The position numbers and the translations under genes are program-made. Of a stretch of 64,000 nucleotides of DNA, positions 15,326-23,747 are shown one piece after another. Numbering within the stretch: position 1 is the first letter of the stretch; each line of letters starts with the position of its first letter. A model generated the notes under the pieces. It made no database searches and was not told the DNA's origin. It saw only the letters and a program-made list of their open reading frames with translations. The stretch spans positions 1,612,001-1,676,000 of the forward strand of contig NZ_JAKZHW010000001.1 of assembly GCF_022568775.1 (NCBI RefSeq), read 5' to 3'. This DNA is from Sphingomonas telluris. GTDB taxonomy: Bacteria > Pseudomonadota > Alphaproteobacteria > Sphingomonadales > Sphingomonadaceae.

Positions 15326-16090
15326 GTGGCCGACGCGGATTTCCCCAAGATCAGACCGGCGAACGCGGTTCTCCCGGCGCTCGAGTCCGCTAGCGCGACC
15401 GACATTCCGGGGCGCCTCCGCGCCGCCGCGGACCTGATCTCCGGCCGTATCGTCTTCACGACCAGCTTCGGCATCGAAGACCAGCTGATTGCGCACCACA
15501 TCTCCTCGGAACGGCTGCCTATCGACGTCGTCACGCTCGACACCGGTCGCCTGTTCCCGTCGACCTACAACCTCTGGCAGGAAACCGAGGAGCGCTACGG
15601 CGTCCGCATCCGCGCCTTTTATCCCGACGCGCACGCGGTGGCGGCAATGGTCGCCGACCAGGGCATCAACGGCTTCTACTACTCCAAGGACGCCCGCCTT
15701 TCCTGCTGCCACGTCCGCAAGGTCGAGCCGCTGAACCGCGCGCTCGCGGGCGCTTCGGGCTGGATCACCGGCCTTCGCGCGGACCAGTCGCAGCAGCGCT
15801 CCGCAGTGAGCTTCGCCGATTTGGATGCGGAGCGCGGGCTGGTGAAAATCGCCCCCTTGTTCGACCGCAGCCGCGACGACGTCGCGGCGGAGTGCGCCGA
15901 GCTCGGTGTGCCGATCAACGAGCTTCACGCGAAGGGCTATCTGTCCATTGGTTGCGAGCCGTGCACGCGCGCGCTCCAGCCGGGCGAGCCCGAGCGCGCC
16001 GGCCGCTGGTGGTGGGAAACCGACAACGCTCGCGAGTGCGGCTTGCACGTCGGCGCCGACGGCAAGCTGGTCCGGAGTGTGGCGGCATGA
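15326..16090 (+). CDS. cysH: Assimilatory adenylyl-sulfate (APS) reductase (254 aa)
   Basis: Reduces activated sulfate to sulfite. It carries both cysteine pairs that bind a 4Fe-4S cluster in APS-type CysH, Cys127-Cys128 (SCCHVRK) and Cys210/Cys213 (GCEPCTR), plus the catalytic Cys238 in ECGLH. PAPS-specific enzymes lack the cluster cysteines. That agrees with the absence of an intact APS kinase here. The GTG start at 15326 has AAGGTG upstream and gives the usual length. The stop overlaps cysG (ATGA). First gene of cysH-cysG-cysD-cysN-cysJ-cysI. Confidence 0.93.
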   Translation: MADADFPKIRPANAVLPALESASATDIPGRLRAAADLISGRIVFTTSFGIEDQLIAHHISSERLPIDVVTLDTGRLFPSTYNLWQETEERYGVRIRAFYPDAHAVAAMVADQGINGFYYSKDARLSCCHVRKVEPLNRALAGASGWITGLRADQSQQRSAVSFADLDAERGLVKIAPLFDRSRDDVAAECAELGVPINELHAKGYLSIGCEPCTRALQPGEPERAGRWWWETDNARECGLHVGADGKLVRSVAA

Positions 16091-17445
16091 GCGGGACTGC
16101 ACGCATAGCTCCGCTCCCGAACCTGCCGCTGTTCCACAAGCTGGCGGGCCGCAAGGCCGTGGTCGTCGGCTCGTCCGAAGGCGCACGGTGGAAGGCCGAG
16201 CTTCTGGAAGCAGCCGGCGCGAACGTTGTTCGCAGCGACCGCTGGACGGCGGACGAGCTTCAGGGCGCCGCGGTCGCCATCGCCGATCTATCCGACCGGG
16301 AAGAAGCATTGCGCTTCGTGGCGGCGGCCCATCAGGCGGGCGCGATCGTCAATATCATCGACCAGACGGACCTGTGCGACGTCACCTTCGGAACGATCGT
16401 CAATCGTTCGCCGATCGTCGTCGGCATCTCAACCGACGGTGCCGCGCCGGTGCTCGGCCAGTCGATCCGCGCGCGCATCGAAAGCGTGCTGCCGCTGGGT
16501 CTGTCCGCGTGGGCCAAAGCAGCGAAGCAATGGCGGAGCCAGCTGAAGCAGCGGGTAGGCGACTTTTCCGCACGGCGCGCCTTCTGGCAGCGCTTCGCCG
16601 GTGCCGCATGGGCGGAGCCCGATCGCGCTCTGACCCGCGACGATTTCGAGACGCTGCTGAGCACTGCGCCTGCAACGACTGGCCGCGTCACGCTCGTCGG
16701 GGCTGGTCCCGGCGATCCCGAGCTGCTGACGCTCAAGGCCGTTCGCGCGCTGCAGTCGGCGACGGTCATCCTCCACGATCATCTCATCGGCCCGGAGGTG
16801 CTGGAGCTTGCACGCCGCGAGGCCCGGCGCATCCCGGTCGGGAAGAGCGGCCATGGCCCGTCGTGCAAGCAATCCGACATCAACGAAATGATCGTCCAGC
16901 TGGCGCGTGCCGGCGAGAACGTGGTTCGGCTGAAGGGCGGGGACCCGATGATCTTCGGCCGCGCCACGGAAGAGATCGACGCCTGCCGCGCCGCCGGCGT
17001 CGAAGTCTCCGTCATCCCGGGCATCTCGGCCGCTCAGGGTGCAAGCGCCTCGCTCCTTACCTCGCTCACCGAACGCAGGCACGCCCGCCGCGTCCAGTTC
17101 GTCACCGGACACGGCGCGGACGGAAAGCTGCCCTCGGACATCGACTGGATCAGCGTCGCCGACCGCAACGTCACGACCGTGCTCTACATGCCGCGCAAGA
17201 CGCTGGGCGAGTTCGTCCGCAAGGCGCTCGGCAAGGGGCTGGATCCTGCGACGCCGGCGATCGCCATCGCCTCCGCCACGCTCCCGGGTGAAACCCACGT
17301 CGCGGCCACGGTCGCCGAAATCGATGCGCTCGCGGCGGAGCTGCCGCCGGGCGCGCCCGTCACCATCGTCATCGGCTGGGTCGGCCGCCGCCACGTCCGC
17401 GCCGCCTCCGAGCCCCTACCCTTCCCGAAAGCCATCGCATCATGA
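16087..17445 (+). CDS. cysG: Siroheme synthase, multifunctional (452 aa)
   Basis: Makes the siroheme cofactor of sulfite reductase from uroporphyrinogen III. N-terminal precorrin-2 dehydrogenase/ferrochelatase domain (about 10-200) and C-terminal SAM-dependent uroporphyrinogen-III methyltransferase (about 203-445, with [15 protein letters not shown] and RLKGGDP). The usual NAD-binding GGG motif near residue 25 reads [12 protein letters not shown], so this end is divergent. ATG 16087 overlaps the cysH stop and the gene's own stop overlaps cysD (ATGA). Confidence 0.94.
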   Translation: MSGTARIAPLPNLPLFHKLAGRKAVVVGSSEGARWKAELLEAAGANVVRSDRWTADELQGAAVAIADLSDREEALRFVAAAHQAGAIVNIIDQTDLCDVTFGTIVNRSPIVVGISTDGAAPVLGQSIRARIESVLPLGLSAWAKAAKQWRSQLKQRVGDFSARRAFWQRFAGAAWAEPDRALTRDDFETLLSTAPATTGRVTLVGAGPGDPELLTLKAVRALQSATVILHDHLIGPEVLELARREARRIPVGKSGHGPSCKQSDINEMIVQLARAGENVVRLKGGDPMIFGRATEEIDACRAAGVEVSVIPGISAAQGASASLLTSLTERRHARRVQFVTGHGADGKLPSDIDWISVADRNVTTVLYMPRKTLGEFVRKALGKGLDPATPAIAIASATLPGETHVAATVAEIDALAAELPPGAPVTIVIGWVGRRHVRAASEPLPFPKAIAS

Positions 17446-18368
17446 ACGCGCCCGTTGAGTTCACCACGCGCAGCCTCAATCACCTCGAACAACTCGAGGC
17501 GGAGAGCATCGAAATCTTCCGCGAGGTGGTCGCAGAAACCGAGCGGCCGGTGCTGCTCTATTCGATCGGCAAGGACAGCGCCGTCATGCTGCACCTAGCG
17601 AAGAAGGCCTTCTTCCCGGGTCCGCTCCCCTTTCCGCTGCTGCACGTCGACACCGGCTGGAAGTTCCAGGACATGTACGCGCTCCGCGACAAGGTCGGCG
17701 CGGAGCCAGGCATCGACTTGCTCATCCACAAGAACCCGGAGGCCGAGCGGCTGAGCATCAATCCGTTCGACCACGGTCCGCTTCACACCGACATGTGGAA
17801 GACGGAGGGGCTGAAGCAGGCGCTCGACAAGTATGGGTTCGACGCAGCGTTCGGCGGCGCGCGGCGCGACGAGGAGAAGAGCCGCGCGAAGGAGCGCGTG
17901 TTCAGCTTCCGCGACAGGAACCACCGCTGGGACCCGAAGAACCAGCGGCCGGAGCTGTGGTCGCTCTACAATGCGAAGAAGGGCGCGAAGGAGTCGATCC
18001 GCGTCTTCCCGCTGTCCAATTGGACCGAGCTCGACATCTGGCAGTACATCTATGCGGAAGGGATCGAGATCGTCCCGCTGTACCTGTCCGCGCCCCGCCC
18101 CACGGTCGAGCGCGACGGCCTGCTGCTGATGGTCGATGACGGCCGCTTCCCGCTCCAGCCTGGTGAAGTGCCGGTCGATCGTTCGGTGCGCTTCCGGACC
18201 CTCGGCTGCTACCCGCTGACCGGCGCAGTCGAAAGCGAAGCGACCACGCTCGCCGAAGTCATCCAGGAAATGCTCGTCGCCACCACGTCGGAGCGGCAGG
18301 GCCGCGTCATCGACAAGGACGGCGGCGCCGCAAGCATGGAGAAGAAGAAGCAGGAGGGCTATTTCTGA
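17442..18368 (+). CDS. cysD: Sulfate adenylyltransferase subunit 2 (308 aa)
   Basis: Forms APS from sulfate and ATP together with the CysN GTPase. An ATP-pyrophosphatase-type P-loop, [16 protein letters not shown], is at about 34-49, and [20 protein letters not shown] is characteristic of CysD. Length is standard. It overlaps cysG (ATGA) and cysN (TGATG). Confidence 0.96.
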   Translation: MNAPVEFTTRSLNHLEQLEAESIEIFREVVAETERPVLLYSIGKDSAVMLHLAKKAFFPGPLPFPLLHVDTGWKFQDMYALRDKVGAEPGIDLLIHKNPEAERLSINPFDHGPLHTDMWKTEGLKQALDKYGFDAAFGGARRDEEKSRAKERVFSFRDRNHRWDPKNQRPELWSLYNAKKGAKESIRVFPLSNWTELDIWQYIYAEGIEIVPLYLSAPRPTVERDGLLLMVDDGRFPLQPGEVPVDRSVRFRTLGCYPLTGAVESEATTLAEVIQEMLVATTSERQGRVIDKDGGAASMEKKKQEGYF

Positions 18369-20014
18369 TGGCCACCCTGCTGAAGCCCGTCGACGCCGCC
18401 GAGGCCGCGCGCGAAGAGCTGGAACGCTGGATCGACGCGACGCAGAAGAAGTCGCTTCTGCGCTTCATCACCTGCGGCTCGGTCGACGACGGCAAGTCCA
18501 CGCTGATCGGCCGGCTGCTGTACGATTCCAAGATGCTGTTCGAGGACCAGCTTTCGACGCTGGCGAGCGACAGCAAGAAGCAGGGAACGCAGGGCGAAGC
18601 TCTGGACTTCGCGCTGCTCGTCGATGGCCTCGCCGCCGAGCGCGAGCAGGGCATCACCATCGACGTCGCCTACCGCTTCTTCGCGACCGAGAAGCGCAAG
18701 TTCATCGTCGCCGATACGCCCGGCCATGAGCAGTACACGCGCAACATGGTGACTGGCGCGTCGACCGCCGACCTCGCCGTCATCCTGATCGATGCTCGCA
18801 AGGGCGTGCTGACGCAGACCAAGCGACACAGCTTCCTCGTCCACCTGCTCGGTATCCGAAACGTCGTTCTGGCCGTGAACAAGATGGACCTGGTCGGCTA
18901 CGACCAATCCGTCTTCGACCGCATCGTCGACGACTATGCCGCCTTCGCCGGGGAAGCAGGCATCGCGGCGTTCACCGCGATTCCCGTGTCGGGCCTCAAC
19001 GGCGACAACATCACGGCTCGCTCGGACGCAATGGAGTGGTACGCCGGCCCTGCCCTGCTCGAGCACCTCGAGACGGTACCGGCGGCACAGCGCGAAGCCG
19101 TGGACGAGCCCTTCCGGCTGGCCATGCAATGGGTTAGCCGCCCGAGCCAGAACTTCCGCGGCTACACCGGCCGGATCGCCAGCGGGCGCGTGCGCATCGG
19201 TGACGCGGTCGCAGTCCTTCCGGCGGGCCGCACGTCCTTCGTCGAGCGCATCGTAACCTTCGAGGGCGACTTGGACCAGGCGGTGGCCGGACAGTCGGTG
19301 ACGCTGACTTTGACCGACGAAATCGACTGCTCGCGCGGCGACCTCATCGCCGCGGCGGACGATCCGTCGGAGCCAGTCGGCCGCATCGGTGCGAGCCTCG
19401 TCTGGATGTCGGACGAGAAGCTCGTTCCGCACCGTTCCTACTGGCTGAAGGTGGGCACGCAGACGGTCTCGGCGAGCGTCGATGTCGTCGACTCCATCAT
19501 CGACGTGAACACGCTGGAGACACGCGGCGGCGATCGGCTGGACCTCAACGACATCGGCAAAGTCAGCATCGATCTCGACCGCGCCATTCCGGGCGTGCGT
19601 TACGCCGACAACCGCAAGCTCGGTGGCTTCATCCTGATCGACAAGATGAGCCACGCGACCGTGGCTGCCGGCCTCATCGAGAGCTTCCCGGCCAACGCGG
19701 TGAAGGCCTCGCGGGGCGGCGCTGCATCGAGCACGATCACCTGGGTGACAGGTGCCGCGCGAAACCAGTGGGCTTCGAACGCGGCGGCGCAGCTGAAGGG
19801 TCAAGGGCGCCACGTCTCGATCATCGACGAGGCCGCGATCGCGGCTTTCCCGAAGGGCGACCCGGTCACCACCGCGCGCGAAGCCGCGAAGCTGCTCTCC
19901 GCAGCCGGAGTGCAGGTTCTGGTGACGATCGAAGCGATACGCGACGAGGCCCGTCCCGGCCGGATCGTCGAGGCATCGCATGAAGAAGACGGAGGCGGCG
20001 AATGGGTCATCTGA
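18368..20014 (+). CDS. cysN: Sulfate adenylyltransferase subunit 1 with degenerate APS-kinase tail (548 aa)
   Basis: The GTPase subunit that drives APS synthesis. G1 GSVDDGKSTL, G3 DTPGHEQYTRNMVTGAS and G4 NKMDLVGYD are intact, followed by two beta-barrel domains. From about residue 452 the protein continues where plain CysN would stop. This tail resembles the core of CysC (APS kinase) as found in CysN/C fusions (TITWVTG..., HVSIID..., AREAAKLLSAAGVQVLV...). However, the Walker A GLSGSGKST is replaced by GAARNQWAS, the DGDNVR motif is gone and only about 95 of some 200 residues remain. The kinase is therefore probably dead. Overlaps cysD by TGATG. Confidence 0.93.
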   Translation: MATLLKPVDAAEAAREELERWIDATQKKSLLRFITCGSVDDGKSTLIGRLLYDSKMLFEDQLSTLASDSKKQGTQGEALDFALLVDGLAAEREQGITIDVAYRFFATEKRKFIVADTPGHEQYTRNMVTGASTADLAVILIDARKGVLTQTKRHSFLVHLLGIRNVVLAVNKMDLVGYDQSVFDRIVDDYAAFAGEAGIAAFTAIPVSGLNGDNITARSDAMEWYAGPALLEHLETVPAAQREAVDEPFRLAMQWVSRPSQNFRGYTGRIASGRVRIGDAVAVLPAGRTSFVERIVTFEGDLDQAVAGQSVTLTLTDEIDCSRGDLIAAADDPSEPVGRIGASLVWMSDEKLVPHRSYWLKVGTQTVSASVDVVDSIIDVNTLETRGGDRLDLNDIGKVSIDLDRAIPGVRYADNRKLGGFILIDKMSHATVAAGLIESFPANAVKASRGGAASSTITWVTGAARNQWASNAAAQLKGQGRHVSIIDEAAIAAFPKGDPVTTAREAAKLLSAAGVQVLVTIEAIRDEARPGRIVEASHEEDGGGEWVI

Positions 20015-20042
20015 CCGCCTCGGCAGCGACTGGAGCAAAGCA

Positions 20043-21851
20043 ATGACCGTCCAGCTTCCCCTCCACGAAGGCGCGCTGAGCCTTGAGCAGTGGCGGCTTG
20101 TCGAAGGGCTCGCACAGACGCTGACGCCCGAACAGGCGCGCTGGATCAGCGGTTATTTCGCTGGTCTCGACGCCGGCCTGATGCGTGCGGGCGGCACCGC
20201 GATCGCGCCGCTGCAGGCGCCGCAGGGCCGGACGCTGACGATCCTCTACGGGACCGAGACCGGCAACAGCCGCGACCTCGCTAAGGCCTTGGCGGCGAGC
20301 GCGACCGAGCGCGGCCTTGCTCCAAAGGTGTCGGACCTCTCCGACTACAAGGTGCGGCAGCTGAAGGACGAGGAGGACGTTCTCTTCATCATCAGCACCT
20401 ATGGCGAGGGCGATCCGCCGCAGCCGTCCGTCGCCTTCTTCGAATTCCTCGAAGGTCCGCGCGCGCCGAAGCTCGATGGCGTCCGCTTCTCCGTGCTCGC
20501 GCTCGGAGATTCGACCTACGAGAAATATTGCGAGGCCGGGAAGCGTATCGACCAGCGTTTCGAGGAACTGGGCGCGACGCGCCTCAGTCCGCGCGTCGAT
20601 TGCGATATCGATTATGACGAGTCAGCGGCGGGGTGGAGCCAGTCCATCGTCGAACTGCTCGCCGCGGATCTCGTGACCGTTGCTGCGCCGACTGTTGCCG
20701 CGAGCGCCCGGGTCTCGACGGCCACCCCCGCCAAGCACGACAAGCGCAATCCGTTCAGCGCGAGGGTGCTGGAGAACATCCAGATCGTCGGCCGCCATTC
20801 GACCAAGGAAACGCGGCACGTCGAGCTCGACCTCAGCGACTCGGGCCTGACCTATCAGCCTGGGGATTCGCTCGGCTTCACGGCATCGAACGATCCACGG
20901 GTCGTCGAAGAGCTTCTCGAAGCGACGGGCCTCGCGGCCGACGCGCAGGTGACGGTGAAGGACGCCGAACTGCCGCTTGCCGATGCGCTCGCCGAGCGGT
21001 TCGAAATCACCATCGGCAGCCCGCGCTTTATCGAGCAGTGGGCGAACCTGACGGGTGCGCGCGAGCTTGAGGCGCTGACGGGTCCGGAGGTGGCCGCGGA
21101 GCGTGTGAAGTTCCTGTACGAACACCACATCGTCGACATCATCCGCCGCTTCCCCGTAAAGGGCGTCGAGGCGGCGAGCCTGCTTGCCGGGCTCCGGCCG
21201 CTGCAGCCGCGGCTTTACTCGCTCGCATCCAGCCAGGCGCTCGTCGGCGACGAAGCCCACCTGACCGTCGCTCCTGTGCGCTACGAGCTTCACGGCACGG
21301 CCCGCGGAGGAGTAGCCACGACACAAATCGCCGATCGGCTCGACATGGGCTCGGCCATTCCCGTCTACGTGCAGGAGAACCCGCACTTCCGCCTGCCCGG
21401 CGACGACGTTCCCATCGTCATGGTCGGTCCGGGCACAGGCGTCGCGCCGTTCCGCGCCTTCCTTCAGGAGCGCGAGGCACGGGCTGCCGCTGGCCGATCC
21501 TGGCTCTTCTTCGGCGAGCGGAATTTCCGCAGCGACTTCCTGTACCAGGTCGAATGGCAGAAGTGGCTGGAGGAAGGCGTCCTCAGCCGCCTCGACGTCG
21601 CCTTCTCACGGGACGCCGGCGCCAAGACCTACGTGCAGCACCGCATGCAGGAACAGTCACGCGACCTCTTCGCATGGCTGGAAGAAGGCGCTCATTTCTA
21701 CGTCTGCGGAGACGAGAAGGCGATGGCGCGCGACGTTCACGAAGCGCTCATCCAAGTCGTCGAGCGCGAAAGCGGGCGCTCCCGTGAAGCGGCCGAAGAC
21801 TATGTCCGCAACCTGGCCGCCGAGCATCGCTACCAGCGCGACGTCTACTGA
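20043..21851 (+). CDS. cysJ: NADPH-sulfite reductase flavoprotein subunit (602 aa)
   Basis: Transfers electrons from NADPH via FAD and FMN to CysI. Flavodoxin domain with LTILYGTETGNSRDLAKALA near residue 66 and STYGEGDPP; FAD-binding domain with RLYSLASS near 392; NADPH-binding MVGPGTGVAPFRAFLQ near 460; it ends in the family-typical DVY. I chose ATG 20043 because an upstream in-frame ATG (19980) lies within cysN. The gap to cysN is 28 nt and to cysI 8 nt. Confidence 0.95.
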   Translation: MTVQLPLHEGALSLEQWRLVEGLAQTLTPEQARWISGYFAGLDAGLMRAGGTAIAPLQAPQGRTLTILYGTETGNSRDLAKALAASATERGLAPKVSDLSDYKVRQLKDEEDVLFIISTYGEGDPPQPSVAFFEFLEGPRAPKLDGVRFSVLALGDSTYEKYCEAGKRIDQRFEELGATRLSPRVDCDIDYDESAAGWSQSIVELLAADLVTVAAPTVAASARVSTATPAKHDKRNPFSARVLENIQIVGRHSTKETRHVELDLSDSGLTYQPGDSLGFTASNDPRVVEELLEATGLAADAQVTVKDAELPLADALAERFEITIGSPRFIEQWANLTGARELEALTGPEVAAERVKFLYEHHIVDIIRRFPVKGVEAASLLAGLRPLQPRLYSLASSQALVGDEAHLTVAPVRYELHGTARGGVATTQIADRLDMGSAIPVYVQENPHFRLPGDDVPIVMVGPGTGVAPFRAFLQEREARAAAGRSWLFFGERNFRSDFLYQVEWQKWLEEGVLSRLDVAFSRDAGAKTYVQHRMQEQSRDLFAWLEEGAHFYVCGDEKAMARDVHEALIQVVERESGRSREAAEDYVRNLAAEHRYQRDVY

Positions 21852-21859
21852 GAGTTTCA

Positions 21860-23566
21860 ATGACCACCCGCACCATCGATAGAAGCACCGACCTCTCGCA
21901 GTCGCTCGACAAGCTCGGGCCCGACGAGACGCTGAAGCACAATAGCGATTACCTGCGCGGACATATCGCCAGCGACCTGCTCGACCGCATCACTGGCGGA
22001 GTGACCTTCGAGAGCAACAAGCTCATGAAGTTCCACGGCATTTACCAGCAAGACGACCGCGACATCCGTGACGAGCGGCGGCGCCAGAAGCTGGAACCCG
22101 CGCTGACCTTCATGGTCCGTGTGCGCCTTCCCGGCGGCGTCTGCACGCCCGAGCAATGGCTGAAGATCGACGAACTCGCACAGGCCCACGGCGGAAACAC
22201 GATCCGCCTGACCACGCGTCAGACCTTCCAGTTCCACTGGATTGTCAAGGAGGACATCAAGCCGACGATCGAAGGCCTGCACGATGTGCTGCTCGACACG
22301 ATCGCGGCGTGCGGAGACGATTCACGCGGCGTGATGGCGACGGCCGATCCGGCGGATTCGGACGTGCACGCGGAGGTCGCGGCGCTTTCGAAGCAGCTCA
22401 GCGATCACGTCATCCCGAAGACGCGCGCCTACCACGAGATCTGGTACGGTGAGGAACGCGTCGCCACGAGCGAGAACGAAGAGCCGTTCTACGGGAAGCA
22501 GTACCTGCCCCGTAAGTTCAAGATCGGCTTCGTCGTCCCGCCGTCGAACGACATCGACGTCTACACGCAGGACCTCGGGTTCATCGCCATAACGGGTCCG
22601 AACGGCATCGAGGGCTTCAACGTCACCATCGGCGGCGGCATGGGGCGCACCGACAACGAACCGACGACCTATCCGCGACTTGCCGACGTCGTGGGCTTCA
22701 TTCCGGAGGATCGACTGCTCGCCTGCGCCGATGCGGTGATGAGCGTTCAGCGCGATTACGGCAACCGGCTGATCCGCGCCCGCGCGCGCTTCAAATATAC
22801 CATCGACGACAAGGGCCTGGACTTCATCAAGGCCGAGATCGAGCAGCGGATGGGTGCGCCGTTCGAACCTGCGCGGCCGTTCGAGCTGACCACCAACGGC
22901 GACGGCTTCGGCTGGCGCCAGACCGACCGCGGTACCTGGAACTACGGCCTGTTCATCGCAAACGGGCGCGTGTCCGACCTGCCCGGGCGCGACATCATGA
23001 GCGGCCTGCGCGAGATCGCGAAGGTGCTCAAGGGCCACTTCCGGCTGACCCCGAACCAGAACCTCATCATCGCCGGCGTTGCGCCGGAGGACAAAGCGCA
23101 GATCGAGGCTCTGCTCGACGCGCATGGACTGTCCGCGAACGCGCGGACGAGCGCACTTCGCCTCAACTCGATCGCCTGCGTTGCTCTTCCCACCTGCCCG
23201 CTCGCGATGGCGGAGGCCGAGCGCTACCTCCCGGACCTCATCACGAAGATCGAGGGCATTCTCGACCGGAACGGACTGGCCGAGGAGCCGATCACCATCC
23301 GCATGAGCGGCTGCCCCAACGGCTGCTCGCGCCCCTACGTAGCGGAGATCGCGCTGACCGGCCGCGCCCCGGGCAAGTACAATCTCTATCTCGGCGGGGG
23401 CTTCCACGGGGAGCGGCTGAACGCTCTCTATGCGGAGAATCTCGGCGAGGAGCGCATCCTCGAAATCCTGTCCGAAAAGCTGTCGGCCTATGCCCGCGAT
23501 CGGGCGCCGGGCGAACGCTTCGGCGATTTCGTCACGCGCACGATTGACCGGCCGCAAGCGGCGTAG
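21860..23566 (+). CDS. cysI: Sulfite reductase hemoprotein subunit (568 aa)
   Basis: Six-electron reduction of sulfite to sulfide at a siroheme-4Fe-4S centre. Cluster and siroheme ligands: Cys440 and Cys446 (CVALPTC), Cys485 and Cys489 (GCPNGC). The siroheme-binding TIRLTTRQTFQFH is near residue 114. Last gene of the cys operon. Its stop is followed almost at once by the trp leader region, whose candidate promoter lies inside the end of this gene. Confidence 0.96.
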   Translation: MTTRTIDRSTDLSQSLDKLGPDETLKHNSDYLRGHIASDLLDRITGGVTFESNKLMKFHGIYQQDDRDIRDERRRQKLEPALTFMVRVRLPGGVCTPEQWLKIDELAQAHGGNTIRLTTRQTFQFHWIVKEDIKPTIEGLHDVLLDTIAACGDDSRGVMATADPADSDVHAEVAALSKQLSDHVIPKTRAYHEIWYGEERVATSENEEPFYGKQYLPRKFKIGFVVPPSNDIDVYTQDLGFIAITGPNGIEGFNVTIGGGMGRTDNEPTTYPRLADVVGFIPEDRLLACADAVMSVQRDYGNRLIRARARFKYTIDDKGLDFIKAEIEQRMGAPFEPARPFELTTNGDGFGWRQTDRGTWNYGLFIANGRVSDLPGRDIMSGLREIAKVLKGHFRLTPNQNLIIAGVAPEDKAQIEALLDAHGLSANARTSALRLNSIACVALPTCPLAMAEAERYLPDLITKIEGILDRNGLAEEPITIRMSGCPNGCSRPYVAEIALTGRAPGKYNLYLGGGFHGERLNALYAENLGEERILEILSEKLSAYARDRAPGERFGDFVTRTIDRPQAA

Positions 23567-23572
23567 CATGCT
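23544..23572 (+). promoter_or_regulatory. Candidate promoter of the aroF-trpE-trpG operon
   Basis: TTGACC (23544-23549), 17-nt spacer, CATGCT (23567-23572). Transcription would start near 23579-23580, which is the A of the leader ATG. That would make the leader peptide leaderless, as reported for Rhizobium/Sinorhizobium trpL. The -35 box is good and the -10 weak. Confidence 0.45.
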
Positions 23573-23579
23573 GCACGAA

Positions 23580-23657
23580 ATGATTCAGGTTCGCACCGCA
23601 ACGACTTGGTGGCGCTGGTCCCCAGCCATCGATGCGGCGCGCCCAGTGAACGGATAG
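23580..23657 (+). CDS. trpL: trp leader peptide 1 (25 aa, WWRW)
   Basis: A short ORF with the run TATTWWRWSP: three Trp codons within four (23607-23618), overwhelmingly unlikely by chance directly upstream of DAHP synthase and trpE. A terminator hairpin follows 38 nt after its stop. I start it at ATG 23580, which would coincide with the inferred transcription start. ATG 23568 is in frame and would add four residues. No Shine-Dalgarno sequence is visible for either, consistent with leaderless translation. Confidence 0.85.
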   Translation: MIQVRTATTWWRWSPAIDAARPVNG

Positions 23658-23704
23658 CCGGAAGACAGCCTCTTCCCGCCAGAAGTCTCCAAGGACCCGC
23701 CGCA
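23633..23704 (+). promoter_or_regulatory. Predicted antiterminator of trp attenuator 1
   Basis: TGCGGCG (23633-23639, within the leader ORF downstream of the Trp codons) is complementary to CGCCGCA (23698-23704), which overlaps the terminator 5' arm. An inner hairpin GGAAGA (23660-23665) with TCTTCC (23671-23676) is enclosed. This mirrors the ilv attenuator: outer pairing, inner hairpin, competing terminator. Confidence 0.55.
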
Positions 23705-23723
23705 ACCCGGCGGGTTTTTCTTT
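23695..23723 (+). terminator. Intrinsic terminator of trp attenuator 1
   Basis: An 8-bp stem, ACCCGCCG (23695-23702) with CGGCGGGT (23708-23715), loop CAACC, followed by a TTTTCTTT tract to 23723. It lies 24 nt before the DAHP synthase start. Confidence 0.88.
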
Positions 23724-23747
23724 GCCCTCAGCACATGGAATTCGAAA

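Noticed and set aside
15301..15393. A 30-codon ORF (ATG 15301) overlapping the start of cysH
   Set aside because: It is not enriched in Cys, Met or any pathway amino acid, has no following terminator, and its ATG coincides with the second Lrp-like repeat. Not a convincing leader peptide.
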